This document shows positions 12,354 through 22,838 of a DNA stretch of 64,000 nt, one piece after another; the first letter of the stretch is position 1, and every line of letters starts with the position of its first letter. The position numbers and the translations under genes were made by a program. Under the pieces are notes generated by a model, which saw nothing but the letters and a program-made list of their open reading frames with translations, made no database searches and was not told the origin of the DNA. The stretch is from Chelydra serpentina (taxonomy: Eukaryota; Chordata; Testudines; Chelydridae): assembly GCA_037349315.1 (NCBI GenBank), contig JBAIAC010000019.1, positions 21,496,001 to 21,560,000 on the forward strand, written 5' to 3'.

Positions 12354-13579
12354 ACAAAGTGAACAACCAAACCCCAAATAACCAACAACAAAACCCCCCC
12401 ACAGCATTTTAGGAATCTCAGCTATCATGTGAAATTAATGACTTTACTATAAGTAATTTGTATATAGCTCCAGCCTTTCTGATTTAGATAATTTACAGTA
12501 ATAAAGCTTGTGCAATACCAGGTTTCTGTAGAACAAAGGTTAATCGGAGTCTAAAATGTTGCTTCTAATGAGGTGTAGTTGGGAAGTATACTGATTTCAG
12601 AGATGGTAAATGCCTGCATATTATTGATCTCTTACAACTTCTTTACAATGTCTTTAAACACTGAGAATATATTTTGTACTTTGAGTTTTGAAGGAAGTGG
12701 TAAGAGCAGGAAAAAATAAGTGAGGTTTGAGCTGTTTGAAAGTCCAAGTAGGAACAAAGGAAACTGATATTCCTCCACATCATGTTTCTGAGCCATGATT
12801 TTCATATTAATTCCTATTTGTCATGCAGCTGAGAACTGCCTCAAGACAGCCATATTTTCCTCATGCAAAATATTTCCCTTATGTTGTCCTAGATGCTGTA
12901 TTACAAATAGGGGTGGCAGGTCATGGTGATTACCAGAACATACAAAGGCCAACTAAGTAGCAGTTTTCAGACACTGAACAAAATCAGAACAGTACTGCTA
13001 ACCTCGATCATTCAAAAAATCCTTGCCCCAAAATCTTGAGATTGGTTTAAAACCAATGCATTTGGTGTTCCTTTTTATGTGCCTCCTGGATTTTAACATT
13101 TCAAGGTTTTCAAGCTTATCTCTACCACCAACAGGGCTGAAACCTTCCTTATGCTTTTAAATGAAAGCTGAGATTTTGCTGATTTCAGATCCCTGGGCTT
13201 TAAAAAAAATCATAATATATGGTAAAGTTACAAGAATTTGCAACACAGAGAACAATGCTTTTAGAAACAAACTAAACTCAAACAAGACAATGGAGGAAAC
13301 AGCAAAGGAGGGAAAACAACAAGAGAGCAGAGGAATGACAACCTCCAACACTAAAGGGTAATACTAAGGTCAGAGCTAGAGCTGGTCAGAAGTTTTCCAA
13401 TGAACATTTTTCTGCCAAAAAATACCAGTTTGTCAAAATTGACACATTCTATGAGATATGTCAATTTTGACATCAAACTTCTAGCAAACTTTTCCGATGA
13501 AAACCTGCCTCATTTCCTGCCAGCTGGCCCACCTGCCTCCTGCTTCTCAACAGCCTGCTTGGTGGTGAGGCTGGGAGTT
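12354..13579. other. No gene; diverged repeat flanking the hAT MITE
   Basis: Nothing coding is visible. The part at 13387-13490 contains inverted words (GTCAAAATTGACA near 13434 and TGTCAATTTTGACA near 13459) and looks like an older interspersed repeat. The hAT-type MITE at 13588 was inserted into it or beside it. Confidence 0.45.
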
Positions 13580-13587
13580 GCAACTTC
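13580..13587. repeat. Left 8-bp target duplication GCAACTTC
   Basis: Identical to 14170-14177. Together they define the insertion of the 582-bp element. Confidence 0.93.
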
Positions 13588-14169
13588 CAGGGCCGGTGCA
13601 AGGACGTTTCGCGCCCTAGGCGAAACGTCCTTGCACCAGCCCTGCGCCCCCCCCCACTGCCCAGATAACACTGCCCCCCGTGGCAGCCAATCCACCCCCC
13701 TCAGCAATCCACCCCCCTGCACACACACCCAGCTAACACTGCCCCCACTCAGCTAACACCGCCTCCCCCGGCAGCTCAGCCCCCCGCCCGGCAGCCTCCC
13801 CCTGCCTGCAGCGCCACCCTGGCTCCTGGCAGCCACGGCCAGCTGTCCCCAACCCCCAGCTCCCAGCTCAGCTGCGGAGCCGGGCGGCAGCCGTGGCCAG
13901 GCGCCCCCTGGAGCCGGGCGGCAGTCACAGCCAGGCGCCCCCTGGAGCCCAGCTGAGCTGCGGAGCCGGGAGGCAGGCAGCAGCTGCGCCCCCTGGCTCC
14001 TGGCTCAGCCGCAGAGCTGGGCAGTGGGCGGCAGCCGTGGCTAGGTGTCCCCCGCTCAGCTGCGGAGCCAGGAGGCGGGCAACAGTCATGGCCAGCCGCT
14101 CGCCCCCCGCCCCAGCTGCCGGCACCCTAGGCGACCGCCTAGGGTCGCCTAGTGAGCATGCCGGCCCTG
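13588..14169. mobile_element. hAT-type nonautonomous element, GC-rich, 582 bp
   Basis: The ends are CAGGGCCGG and CCGGCCCTG, a perfect 9-bp terminal inverted repeat. Both sides are flanked by GCAACTTC (13580-13587 and 14170-14177), a perfect 8-bp target duplication as made by hAT transposases. Inside is a perfect 18-bp stem (13595-13612 with 13620-13637, 7-base loop) and a 10-bp stem near the other end (14127-14136 with 14143-14152). The interior is GC-rich with repeated 'gagctgcggagcc' words. Open frames across it are compositional and encode no domain. Confidence 0.93.
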
Positions 14170-14177
14170 GCAACTTC
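14170..14177. repeat. Right 8-bp target duplication GCAACTTC
   Basis: Identical to 13580-13587, directly outside the right terminal repeat CCGGCCCTG. Confidence 0.93.
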
Positions 14178-17100
14178 CCAGCCTCTACACCTGGGGACAA
14201 TCTTGGGAGCTGGAGTGCCCCACGCCCTGTTGCATGAGCTGTCCAACTCCCCAGACAGCGGGCTCCCTGAGCATCCAGGGGGAGCAAGCCAACAAATTCC
14301 ATTTTGCTTCTCCCCCCAAATTTTTTTTCAGTCTTCCCCTCCCATTAATATTTGTGTCTAAGCTTTGGAACAAAAGTTTTTTCAAAACTTTTGCAGAAGG
14401 GAAGGACTGTTTCCCCCACAGCTCTAGTCAGAGTAGAAAGTCTAAAAACCATGGCTCTAGACCATCCTAAGTTCATTAGTTTCACCCAGGGCTTGGAATC
14501 AGCTGGAAGGACCCAAAGGGTAGACTTGATATGTCAAAATCTGTGTTTGTTGACTTTCAGAGTACATGGCAAGGTTTATTCATTTTCTCAGGCTTTTGGA
14601 AATAGGAGGGTTTGGGAGAAGTTAACTACTGATATAATCATACAAATCATAATTTTTGTTTATGTTTTTATCCAGTTATCTGTGCATGTGCTTACAGCAC
14701 AGAAAGCATACATTAAATATATTTAAATAAATAATTTATTACGTAAAGCACTCTCCAGAAATAGTAAAAGTGTGTACAATAATGCAGCTCTGTGTTCACT
14801 GTAATGAACAAATGTTAAAAAAAAAATTGAGAAAAGGAGTGCAGTGCTGCCTTTCAAATAGGATGTATAATATTAAAAAGTCTAAACTTTCCCAGTTTCT
14901 ATTTTGCAAATTATTTGAGCCAAGCACACTGTCTACTGCTATGAATGGTTACTTTGTAGTATAATGGATTTGCATGGTGAAATCATAATACCCTGGGCAT
15001 TTGGATCTGTATTATACTCTAAAAATGAAAGCCAACTCCCTCAATCCATTACATTTTTGGACTGGAATTTGATCTATTAAGTTCTATAGCTTTCTCCTGG
15101 TAGGAACTGATCTGCAATCAACAACAACTTGCAGCTGTTCTGTACTGAAGAACAACCTGCACTTCGCATTGTAACCATCAGATGGTGCTTGAAACAGAAG
15201 ATTGCAAGAAAGCAAACAACAATTGTATGTATTGTTTGGAACTGCAGCAAGTTGCTCCCTAAAGATTCAGACTCCAGCAAATGAATTCTTGTAGCTGGTC
15301 TCATCTTTAAAATCTGACCTGATTTCAGGAGATGAGCAGAGCACATCAATAAAATTAATACCCACTCATCCCCAAACATACATACACTTCTTTAAATAAA
15401 CAACCAACATTTAAGCGCTCAGCCAGACTTCTACTCATCATCTCCTGCATCTCTGTTTGCTCGGTTCACATTGGATTTCCAGTAAGTTGTGAGTTACTGA
15501 CTGAAATGTTGCTTAAAGCATCAGCTCTGATGTGGGTTTTCCAACAAAAGGCAGGTCAAATGGAGAGCCAGCATCAAAAGCACATTTCACACAAGGAAGG
15601 CATCAGCATCTGACAAGTCTTTCAAAATGAGAAGAATGAAGAACTAAAAAAAGAGCTTGCCTGCTATGGCAGTGAACAGGAGGCTGAGTGAGTGGTGATT
15701 TGCCCAAGGTAATGATTGGTTACTGTGGCTTACACTATTAGAGGTGGTCTCTATGCAGCTCATTATGGGCAATGTTTTTTATCACAGCAGCTGGGTGCTG
15801 AGGCAATTGGTGCTATAAAGTAATAATATAGCTATAATAAAATAGGGCTGATGTCTCCCTGAAGGAGCATAGTAGATGAAATGCCCTCCTAAATATGCCA
15901 GTTTACTTCTCCAAACTTTAGTTTCCCCCATTTGTAACACAGGCAATGATATATACTATGGGTAAAATTCAATAACCAACAAGATTTCAGATAACTGCAG
16001 CTACATCATGTTGCTAAGTGCTCCAGTAATACCTGTTTTATACATTTGAAAGCTGAACCTCAAAGTCTCAGTGACTTGCTGGGAGGTAGGGGAAACAGTA
16101 CCATGAAGAGTATTGCAGGGTACAGCTCAAGCCCCCACTCCTTCAAAACATCAAATGTAAACTTCAGTGAGGCCAGGATAACACCAAATAAGTCAATGAA
16201 AACATTCCTATTGACTACAATGTGTCCAGGATTTCTCCCCTGTCATTTATCTTAAAGGCTCTTCACATCCTAGCTCGTTCCTATTTATCCATTTTTCTGG
16301 CTCACCACATTGTGGCCAACACCCTGCATTCTCCCAATGACGGCTGCCTCTCTTAAACCCTTCTTCCACGAGTTATTTCTACCATACTGCTCTTTATTCA
16401 TGAAACCCTCTCCCCAGCTATATCTGCAAAACTCCTTTACTGTCCTCCCACAAGTCCTTCTGAATGCTCATTTCTACCACAGCTCACATGGACACTACTC
16501 AAGGACAATAGCGAGGTGGATGGCAGCTACCATAATCTCACCTGTTAAAGAAAAAAAGAAACAAAGCACATAGTCAATACAACCTTGAATTCCCTTTCTT
16601 ATTACTCTTGTATCTCCTCCACCAGCCTTTTCTATCAGGAATTAAGTCCTGCAGCTAAACCTGGAACCAGGTAGCTCCACTTCCCTGGTGAACAACAACA
16701 GGGCTTGTAACTAAATCCCAGCTGGCTTTCAGCACAATCACCTGATTGGCCAGACCACCTGATTGGCTGGAGGAGCCAATAGCTATGCTCTTAACTCCAT
16801 CAGCAGCATTTGGCTGACAGATGCTCAATGCTTATGCCTGCAGCTACGATTGTTCCTGTCTTGTTCCCAGTCCTGCTCTTGCCTTGCTCTAATTCTCCTT
16901 AGTTCCTGACTCCAGCTCCTACCACTAGGCCTGACCACCCTTGGCTCAATTCATGGCATTTCCATCATTGGTCACTCTCTTCTGTTTAGAATGGATTTTA
17001 AATTCTTAAAGGTAGGAACTGTCTCTTACTATAAGTGTATACAGCAACTATCAGAACCCTGATTGGGGCTTCTACCTGCCCCTGTAACATATATAATAAA

Positions 17101-17640
17101 TGACAATTAACACAAGTGTAGCATAACTGCAAAATATTAGTAAGGACAGGCAGAAGACCAGGTTGGTTCTTTGGTTCTCTGTTGCTGGTTTTTCAAAATT
17201 CACAGGGGACTTTCCAAGGTTTTGTGACCAAACACCTACTGTAGATGAGAAATGTTTTTTGTGAATGGCAATGAAAGTGTAAAATGTCATGAAATTGCTT
17301 CAATTTCAAAGTTTCGAAAACTTGCAAAACTCATGAACAGAAAGTTCAAGGTTTGAGACGTTCATTGATCTTCTTTCTTTGAGACGAAAGAAAATGGCTG
17401 AGATGACAGAGAGCCCCTCTTTGTGACTAAAACAGCCAGTAATGCAAAGGCACACAGCATATTAACTTCTTTTAGTACTGTGCCAGAGTAATAAGTACTA
17501 GGATCCTGCCTACTGATGAAGTTATTTTGGCTAATTGAGGCCAGCAGACCAACTACCATAAATGTAGGTACTTGGATCCTGCACAGAGATGCAAAATTAT
17601 TTCTGCTGACTTGGACCAGGGTAGTCTTTTTTTCTACCCT
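14178..17640. other. No gene recognised; some repeat-like patches
   Basis: 14178-14560 may continue the older repeat seen left of 13580. 15880-15960 contains 'CTTTAGTTTCCCCCATTTGT', similar to the core of MIR-like SINEs. 16600-16950 is a C/T-rich stretch with repeated CACCTGATTGGC words, which may be an LTR or another repeat that I cannot name. No coding evidence. Confidence 0.35.
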
Positions 17641-17689
17641 GGGATTGTAGCTATTGTCCCTCTCTGAGGGAGAGGGAATTGGGTCCAAG

Positions 17690-18677
17690 AAAAGGTATCA
17701 AACGGAGTGCCCTAGGGGGTCAGTCCATGGGCTGGTTTTGTTCAACATCTTCATTAATGATGTGGATGATGGGATGGATTGCACCCTCAGCAAGTTTGTG
17801 GATGACACTAAGATGGGAGGAGAAGTAGATATGCTGGAGGGTAGGGATAGGCTCCAAAGTTACCTAAACAAATTGAAGGATGGGGCCAAAATAAATCTGA
17901 TGAGGTTCAATAAGGACAAGTGCAGAGTCCTGCACTTAGGACGGAAGAATTCCATGTACCGCTACAGGCTAGGGACCGACTGGCTAAGCGGCAGTTCTGC
18001 AGAAAAGGACCTGGGGATTACAGTGGATGAGAAGCTGGATGAGAGTCAAGAGTGTGCCCTTGTAGCCAGAAAGGCTAATGGCATATTGGGCTGCATTAGT
18101 AGGACCATTGCCAGGAGATTGAGGGAGGTGATTATTCCCCTCTATTCACACTGGTGAGGCCACATTTGGAGTAATGCATTCAGTTTTGGGGACCCCACTC
18201 GAAAAAGGATGTGGACAAACTGGAGAGAGTCCAGTGGAGGGCAAAGAAAATGATTAGGGGACTGGGGCAAATGATTTATGAGGAGAGGCTGAGGGAACTA
18301 GGCTTATTTAATCTGCAGAAGAGTGAGGGGGGATTTGATCACAGCCTTCAACTACCTGAAGGGGGTTCCAAAGAGGATGGAGCTAGGCTGTTCTCAGTGG
18401 TGGCAGATGACAGAACAAGGAGCAATGGTCTCAAGTTATAGTGGGGGAGGTCTAGGTTAGATATTAGGAAAAACTATTTCACTAGGAGGGTGGTGAAGCA
18501 CTGGAATGGGTTACCTAGGGAATGTGGTGGAATCTCCATCCTTAGATGTTTTTAAGGCCTGGCTTGACAAAGCCCTGTCTGGAATGATTTAGTTGGGGTT
18601 GGTCCTGCTTTGAGGAGGGGGTTAGCTTAGACTAGAGGACCTCCTGAGATTTCTTCCAACCCTAATCTTCTATGATT
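17690..18677 (+). pseudogene. CR1 LINE ORF2 C-terminal remnant with 3' UTR
   Basis: The reading frame up to 18157 carries late reverse-transcriptase motifs: RGSVHGLVLFNIFIND, then FVDDTKMGG (the YADD-box region of CR1), MRFNKDKCRVLHLGR, and AEKDLGITVDEKL. After a frameshift near 18150 the protein continues in another frame from 18211 (LERVQWRAKKMI, GLGQMIYEERLRELGLFNL) to about 18441. The 3' UTR follows (GGTTAGATATTAGGAAAAAC-like) and ends near 18677 with TCTTCTATGATTGTATGA. This is a 5'-truncated non-LTR copy, the usual state of CR1. It cannot encode a working enzyme because the endonuclease and the fingers are missing. Confidence 0.9.
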
Positions 18678-20051
18678 GTATGAAAAGAAGGGTCTGCAGG
18701 GGGGGAAATGAAGCACAGTTAAACTGAGCCTGAAGTTTATATTTTGTTGTTGTTCATGTTAACAATAAAGAAACCCCAGGACGAGATTTGGCTTCTAATC
18801 CAATGCATGCTCAGTTGAGACAGTAAGGTGGGGCTCAGCCAATTCACACATACAAAGTAAGGTCGTATATAATCTTACACAAAGAGTAATAAACTGCAAT
18901 TAGCATCCTTGCTTGGCTCTGTCTAGATAGTCTCATAAAGAGAGACCATCATTGCAAGAAGCAATCATTACTTTTAACTGCTATCACAGCAGAAGGCAGG
19001 ATGGCTGAAGCTTGTAAGTATAGATGTAATGGTTGTTTATAAAAGCCTACCAGATAGTATAGGGCAGAGTGGCTCACAAGAAAATAAAATCTGAAATTTG
19101 AATATTCTGCTTAACACAGGAAGAAAATTGCTTCAAACCTTTGTAGACGCAGCAGGTGTTTATAAATCCCTTGACATGGATTGCACAGCTCTCTCACCTC
19201 TTTGCATGTGCCTTACATACCAGCAAGAGAGAAGGGGCAAAGTATAATAAAGGGATGCAAAAGATCAGTTTTGAAAACCTCTTTTCTTCCTTTTAGCCAG
19301 CAGATTTTACACAGATATTTCTTTCTACACACAGATATTTGTACAAAACTATCATTTAAGAAGCTCGCAAAATTGGCTTTTAATTAGGCCCATAAAAGTA
19401 TAAAGGTCAGACTGACTAGGAATTGAAAATAGAGACAAAACTGAGAAAATATGCAAGCATTTTTCTTGCTTTTTGTCAAGCAGTGCAAAGACAATTAAGT
19501 TTCTTTTCTTCACCATACATATAATACTCAGAAGTGAAAGCTTAATTAACTTGTCAGAAACTGTGGCATCTCTTTTCTTGAGCTGCTGAACCCACCTTCC
19601 CAAAAGAGTTGAAGGAAAAATAAACTAAATGCTTCAGCTGAAGTACCTGATCATGCATGACATTCCTGTTCTATAATAGTTTGTCTGTCATTACCAGAGG
19701 CCTTTTTAATCCATCTGGATGAGCACACTTTTACCATTTGTCTGGAATGTCTCAACAGCAGAACTTCAATTGTTCTGTGACGACGGACACCTTTGTGATG
19801 CGGTCCGGTAATGACACAGCTCGCTAATTACAACATATAGCACTCATGTTTGTCAGACAAACTCAAAGTTCTATCTGGAGATCCTGGATCATGCTGGATT
19901 TCCATGTTAATGTATAGTCCTATGCTCCCCTGTGCTCTCAGGTGTCCTGGGAAGACTGCAACTCTGCAAGAAGAGGAACCCTGTCTGAGACATCTGGATC
20001 CCCATAGCAGGGGATTGAATAGGAGTGGGCAAATAGTGCTGAGATGCTGGG
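18678..20051. other. No gene recognised
   Basis: AT-rich DNA with short open frames. No repeat family or exon that I can support. Confidence 0.4.
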
Positions 20052-21079
20052 TGTGACACACGACCAGAAAGGGTTAAGCATCCTGCAGGATAAATTACTC
20101 AAATTCAACCCTTAAAGACATATAGGGAGATAATGTTTGTGTTTTTGTGTATTTACATATATATTAGTAGTGGTCAACGATGTAATCGAACAGCCCCTGT
20201 CTATGCTGTATTCTGTTAATTCAGAGATCAAAAGGACATCTTAGTATTTAAATGAACTGTAAACCTAGGATATCATTGTATTCATATCTCTTTAAAATGT
20301 ATAGCAAATTATCTGCGAATGGTGGAAAAACAGGCAATTGCCTTATGTTAATCTGTGTGGATAATTACTGGCAATACGTAGGAAATGTGTCTATTGTTCG
20401 CTGAAAGACTCCGAGCTGTCAAAGGCCAGAAACTGTATAAAAAATGGCTTGGGTCCTGATCCTGTTTATCTCAGATCTGCTTGAGGTTTCATGCAGGGGC
20501 AGCTGAAGCCACAGGGACTGAGATCCCAGTTCTGACTGGCCGGCCCTGAATATAAACATTGGACTATAACCTATGGACTATTTCTGAAAGAACTCTTTGC
20601 AACTACAAAGCTCACCATCTCTGCTATGAATCTGAATCTCGAGCATGACTTATGTCTGAATGTATACTGATCTTTTAACCAATTCTCTCTCTTTTATTTT
20701 CTAATACATTTTAGTTTATTAGTTAATAAGAATTGGCTGTAAGTATCTATTTGGGGAAGATCTGAAATATTCATTAACCTGGGAGGTAATGTGTCCAATC
20801 CTTTGGGATTGGTAGAACTTTTTTATATGATGAATAAGATTTTCAGTAATCCTCATCATATTTGTCTTGGGTGTCTAGGTGGAGGCCTAAGGCTGGGTTG
20901 CTTTAAGGGAACTGTGTTGTTGGCTTCTGAGTAACCAGTAAGGTAATAAATAAAATGTTTTATGCTGTTTTGGTAATCTAAGTATTGGAATATCCACCAG
21001 TTTTGGGGATCGTCTGCCCCATTCTTTGCAGTTCACCCTAATTGAGTGACCTCAGTTGGCTTCCCTGGGACCGTGGTCA
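20052..21079 (+). mobile_element. LTR-like interspersed repeat
   Basis: Begins TGTGACACACGACCAGAAAG and ends near TGGTCA at 21079, so it has TG...CA ends as LTRs do. It contains a TATA-like TATAAAAAATGG at about 20437 and AATAAA-type words near 20947. I recognise the block starting 'AGAAAGGGTTAAGCATCC' as a common turtle repeat. No target duplication is clear and about 1.0 kb is long for a solo LTR, so the class is tentative. Confidence 0.45.
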
Positions 21080-21104
21080 TACTGGGCTATGACTGATTCT
21101 TAAG

Positions 21105-21165
21105 CCAGGTCTATACTTTAAATTTAGGTCAACCTAGCTAGGTGCTTCTACTGCATTAGTAATGA
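21105..21165 (+). mobile_element. MITE terminal fragment
   Basis: 'AGGTCTATACTTTAAATTTA' followed by 'GGTCAACCTAGCTAGG' matches the end of a common nonautonomous DNA transposon. A second fragment with the same end lies at 58859. The other terminus is not found nearby. Confidence 0.5.
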
Positions 21166-21484
21166 CTCATCAATTTCTCATTAATAATGCAACATAGAAC
21201 ACAGCACATCAGCTATTTGCTTTGTAATTTAAAATCTATTAAGACATTTCTTTATGGAGCCTGTTGGGGGGGAGGGGAGATGAAAATTGTTTCTTCACAA
21301 ATTAGAAAATCTTTTTGTGACACTATAAAGCCATGTTGTTGTTTTCTCCTCAATGCAGATCTAGTAATCTTCCAACACCATCATAGATTTTAGTGAGTCT
21401 TGGTGATTGAGTGACCATAATAGTGTGCTCAACAAATTTGAAGATTCTGTGAGTAATCCCAGGCTCGTGAAACTCTACTTAGTG

Positions 21485-21800
21485 TATCAGAGGGGTAGCC
21501 GTGTTAGTCTGGATCTGTAGAAGCGACAAAGGGTCCTGTGGCACCTTATAGACTAACAGACGTATTGGAGCATAAGCTTTCGTGGGTGAATACCCACTTC
21601 TTCGGATGCAAGCAGTGGAAATGTCCAGGGGCAGATATAAATGTGCAGGGAAGAGTCAGGCTAGAGATAACGAGGTTAGCTCAGTGAGGGAGGGTAAGGC
21701 CCTCTTCTAGCAGTTGAGGTGTGAACACCAAGGGAGGAGAAACTGCTTTTGTAGTTGGCTAGCCATTCATAGTCTTTGTTTAGTCCTGAGCTGATGGTGT
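21485..21800 (-). mobile_element. Turtle interspersed repeat, probable Penelope-like 3' end
   Basis: The plus strand starts TATCAGAGGGGTAGCCGTGT and continues with GTTAGTCTGGATCTGTAG and GACTAACAGACG. Read on the minus strand, 21800-21640 looks like a decayed coding end (LANYKS / SSLGVHTS-like words broken by stops). It is followed by CCGAAGA, a perfect 6-bp hairpin and GAAAGC. The order of protein end, hairpin core and 3' tail fits a Penelope-like retroelement. I am fairly sure it is a high-copy turtle repeat and less sure of the class. Confidence 0.7.
21570..21608 (-). ncRNA. Hammerhead-like core motif (hypothetical)
   Basis: On the minus strand the order is CCGAAGA, one extra A, stem GTGGGT/ACCCAC with a 4-base loop, GAAA, and a second possible short stem AGC-TTAT-GCT ending GCTC. 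This resembles the CUGANGA-stemII-GAAA-stemIII layout of hammerhead ribozymes, which are known in Penelope-like elements. Against it: U4 is replaced by C, there is an extra A before stem II, and I could not pair a stem I. Activity in this copy is unlikely. Confidence 0.3.
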
Positions 21801-21924
21801 CATACTTAGTGTATGCTCTTGAGAGATCCTATTCTCTTAACCCAAATTCATGACATGTTCTAATGTTTTACACATGTGACCAGTATCATTTCATGTTTTC
21901 TCTGCAATACAGAATAGTAACAGA

Positions 21925-22003
21925 CAAGACACGATAAATCGATCTCAGAAGATCGATTACTCACGGCTGAAGCAGTGGGTAAGTATAGACGTACCCTCAG
22001 AGA
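21925..22003. mobile_element. End fragment of the palindromic MITE family
   Basis: 'GATAAATCGATCTCAGAAGA' and 'GGTAAGTATAGACGTACCC' match, with changes, the right end of the element at 39411-39708 (GATAAATCGAACCCAGAAGA and GGTAAGTGTAGACTAGCCC). Only this end is present. Confidence 0.65.
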
Positions 22004-22680
22004 CCCAGCAATGAGAATATTTCAGAGCAATAATTCTTGAGATGGTATCCCTCCATCTACAAAAGCTTTATAACAGGGGATGTTCCTGTGGCATAGGCAC
22101 CGGTTCTTCCATAAGTGTATGGTTCAGGCCAGGCCTTACGGAGACACTCCTTGGTTACTCTAGATAACACAGGCTAGGTATATCTGTTTATGAGCTGAAG
22201 ACCTATGGAGGTCGGTCTGTGTCTCTTAGCTTTAATGTAAAAAAAAAATCCTTAAGTTCATTACGGCTGAGTCAGACAGTGATACAATATTGAGGAAGGG
22301 ATGACTGCTTTTTATCTAGGCTGACTTCTAACTTTCATTATAGAAAAATCTTCAAGGAGGGGCAGCAATGTGACTATACACATATACCTATTGAAAGTGG
22401 AGACACTGACTTGTGACGCTCATAAAAAAGCCCTGGAAACTATGACCCTTACCCACTGCACTCAACTCCCATCCCGAATTATAGACATCCTGAAGTCCAG
22501 CACTCACTGCACAGCACTCCAAACAGGAAGCCCGAGTATGAAAGCAGGACATACCATACCCTGTGATTGAACCCTTCCCCACACCACCCACCACCCCCTT
22601 GCCCTTTCTGTCTCACAAGCAGTTGTGTTTCTTTTTAATACATGTATTTTCTCTGTAATAAATGGATTCTTTGGATGTGC
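22004..22680. other. Unassigned; may be part of the Harbinger element
   Basis: No terminal repeat matching the right end of the Harbinger copy was found. I see no second Harbinger (Myb-like) gene here. Confidence 0.3.
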
Positions 22681-22838
22681 AAACAGTCTTTATTATTGCA
22701 TAAGGACAAAAGATACCTTAGCCCAGGAAAGAAACAGGCAACGCAAGTGAGCTGAGCAAACACAAATCAGCTTAGCAAAGACAGATAACTGATAACATTG
22801 GAACCACTTCACTTCAGGGTCGTGCAGGGCAGCACACA

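Noticed and set aside
13500..14200. Possible CpG island and promoter
   Set aside because: The GC rise coincides with the MITE borders; no nearby exon supports a promoter.
13893..14302. Ala/Pro/Gly-rich frames on both strands
   Set aside because: They lie mostly inside the GC-rich hAT-type MITE defined by exact duplications and have no protein motif.
17362..17688. 108-codon minus-strand frame next to the CR1 remnant
   Set aside because: No motif, and it ends in the CR1 boundary region; probably chance.
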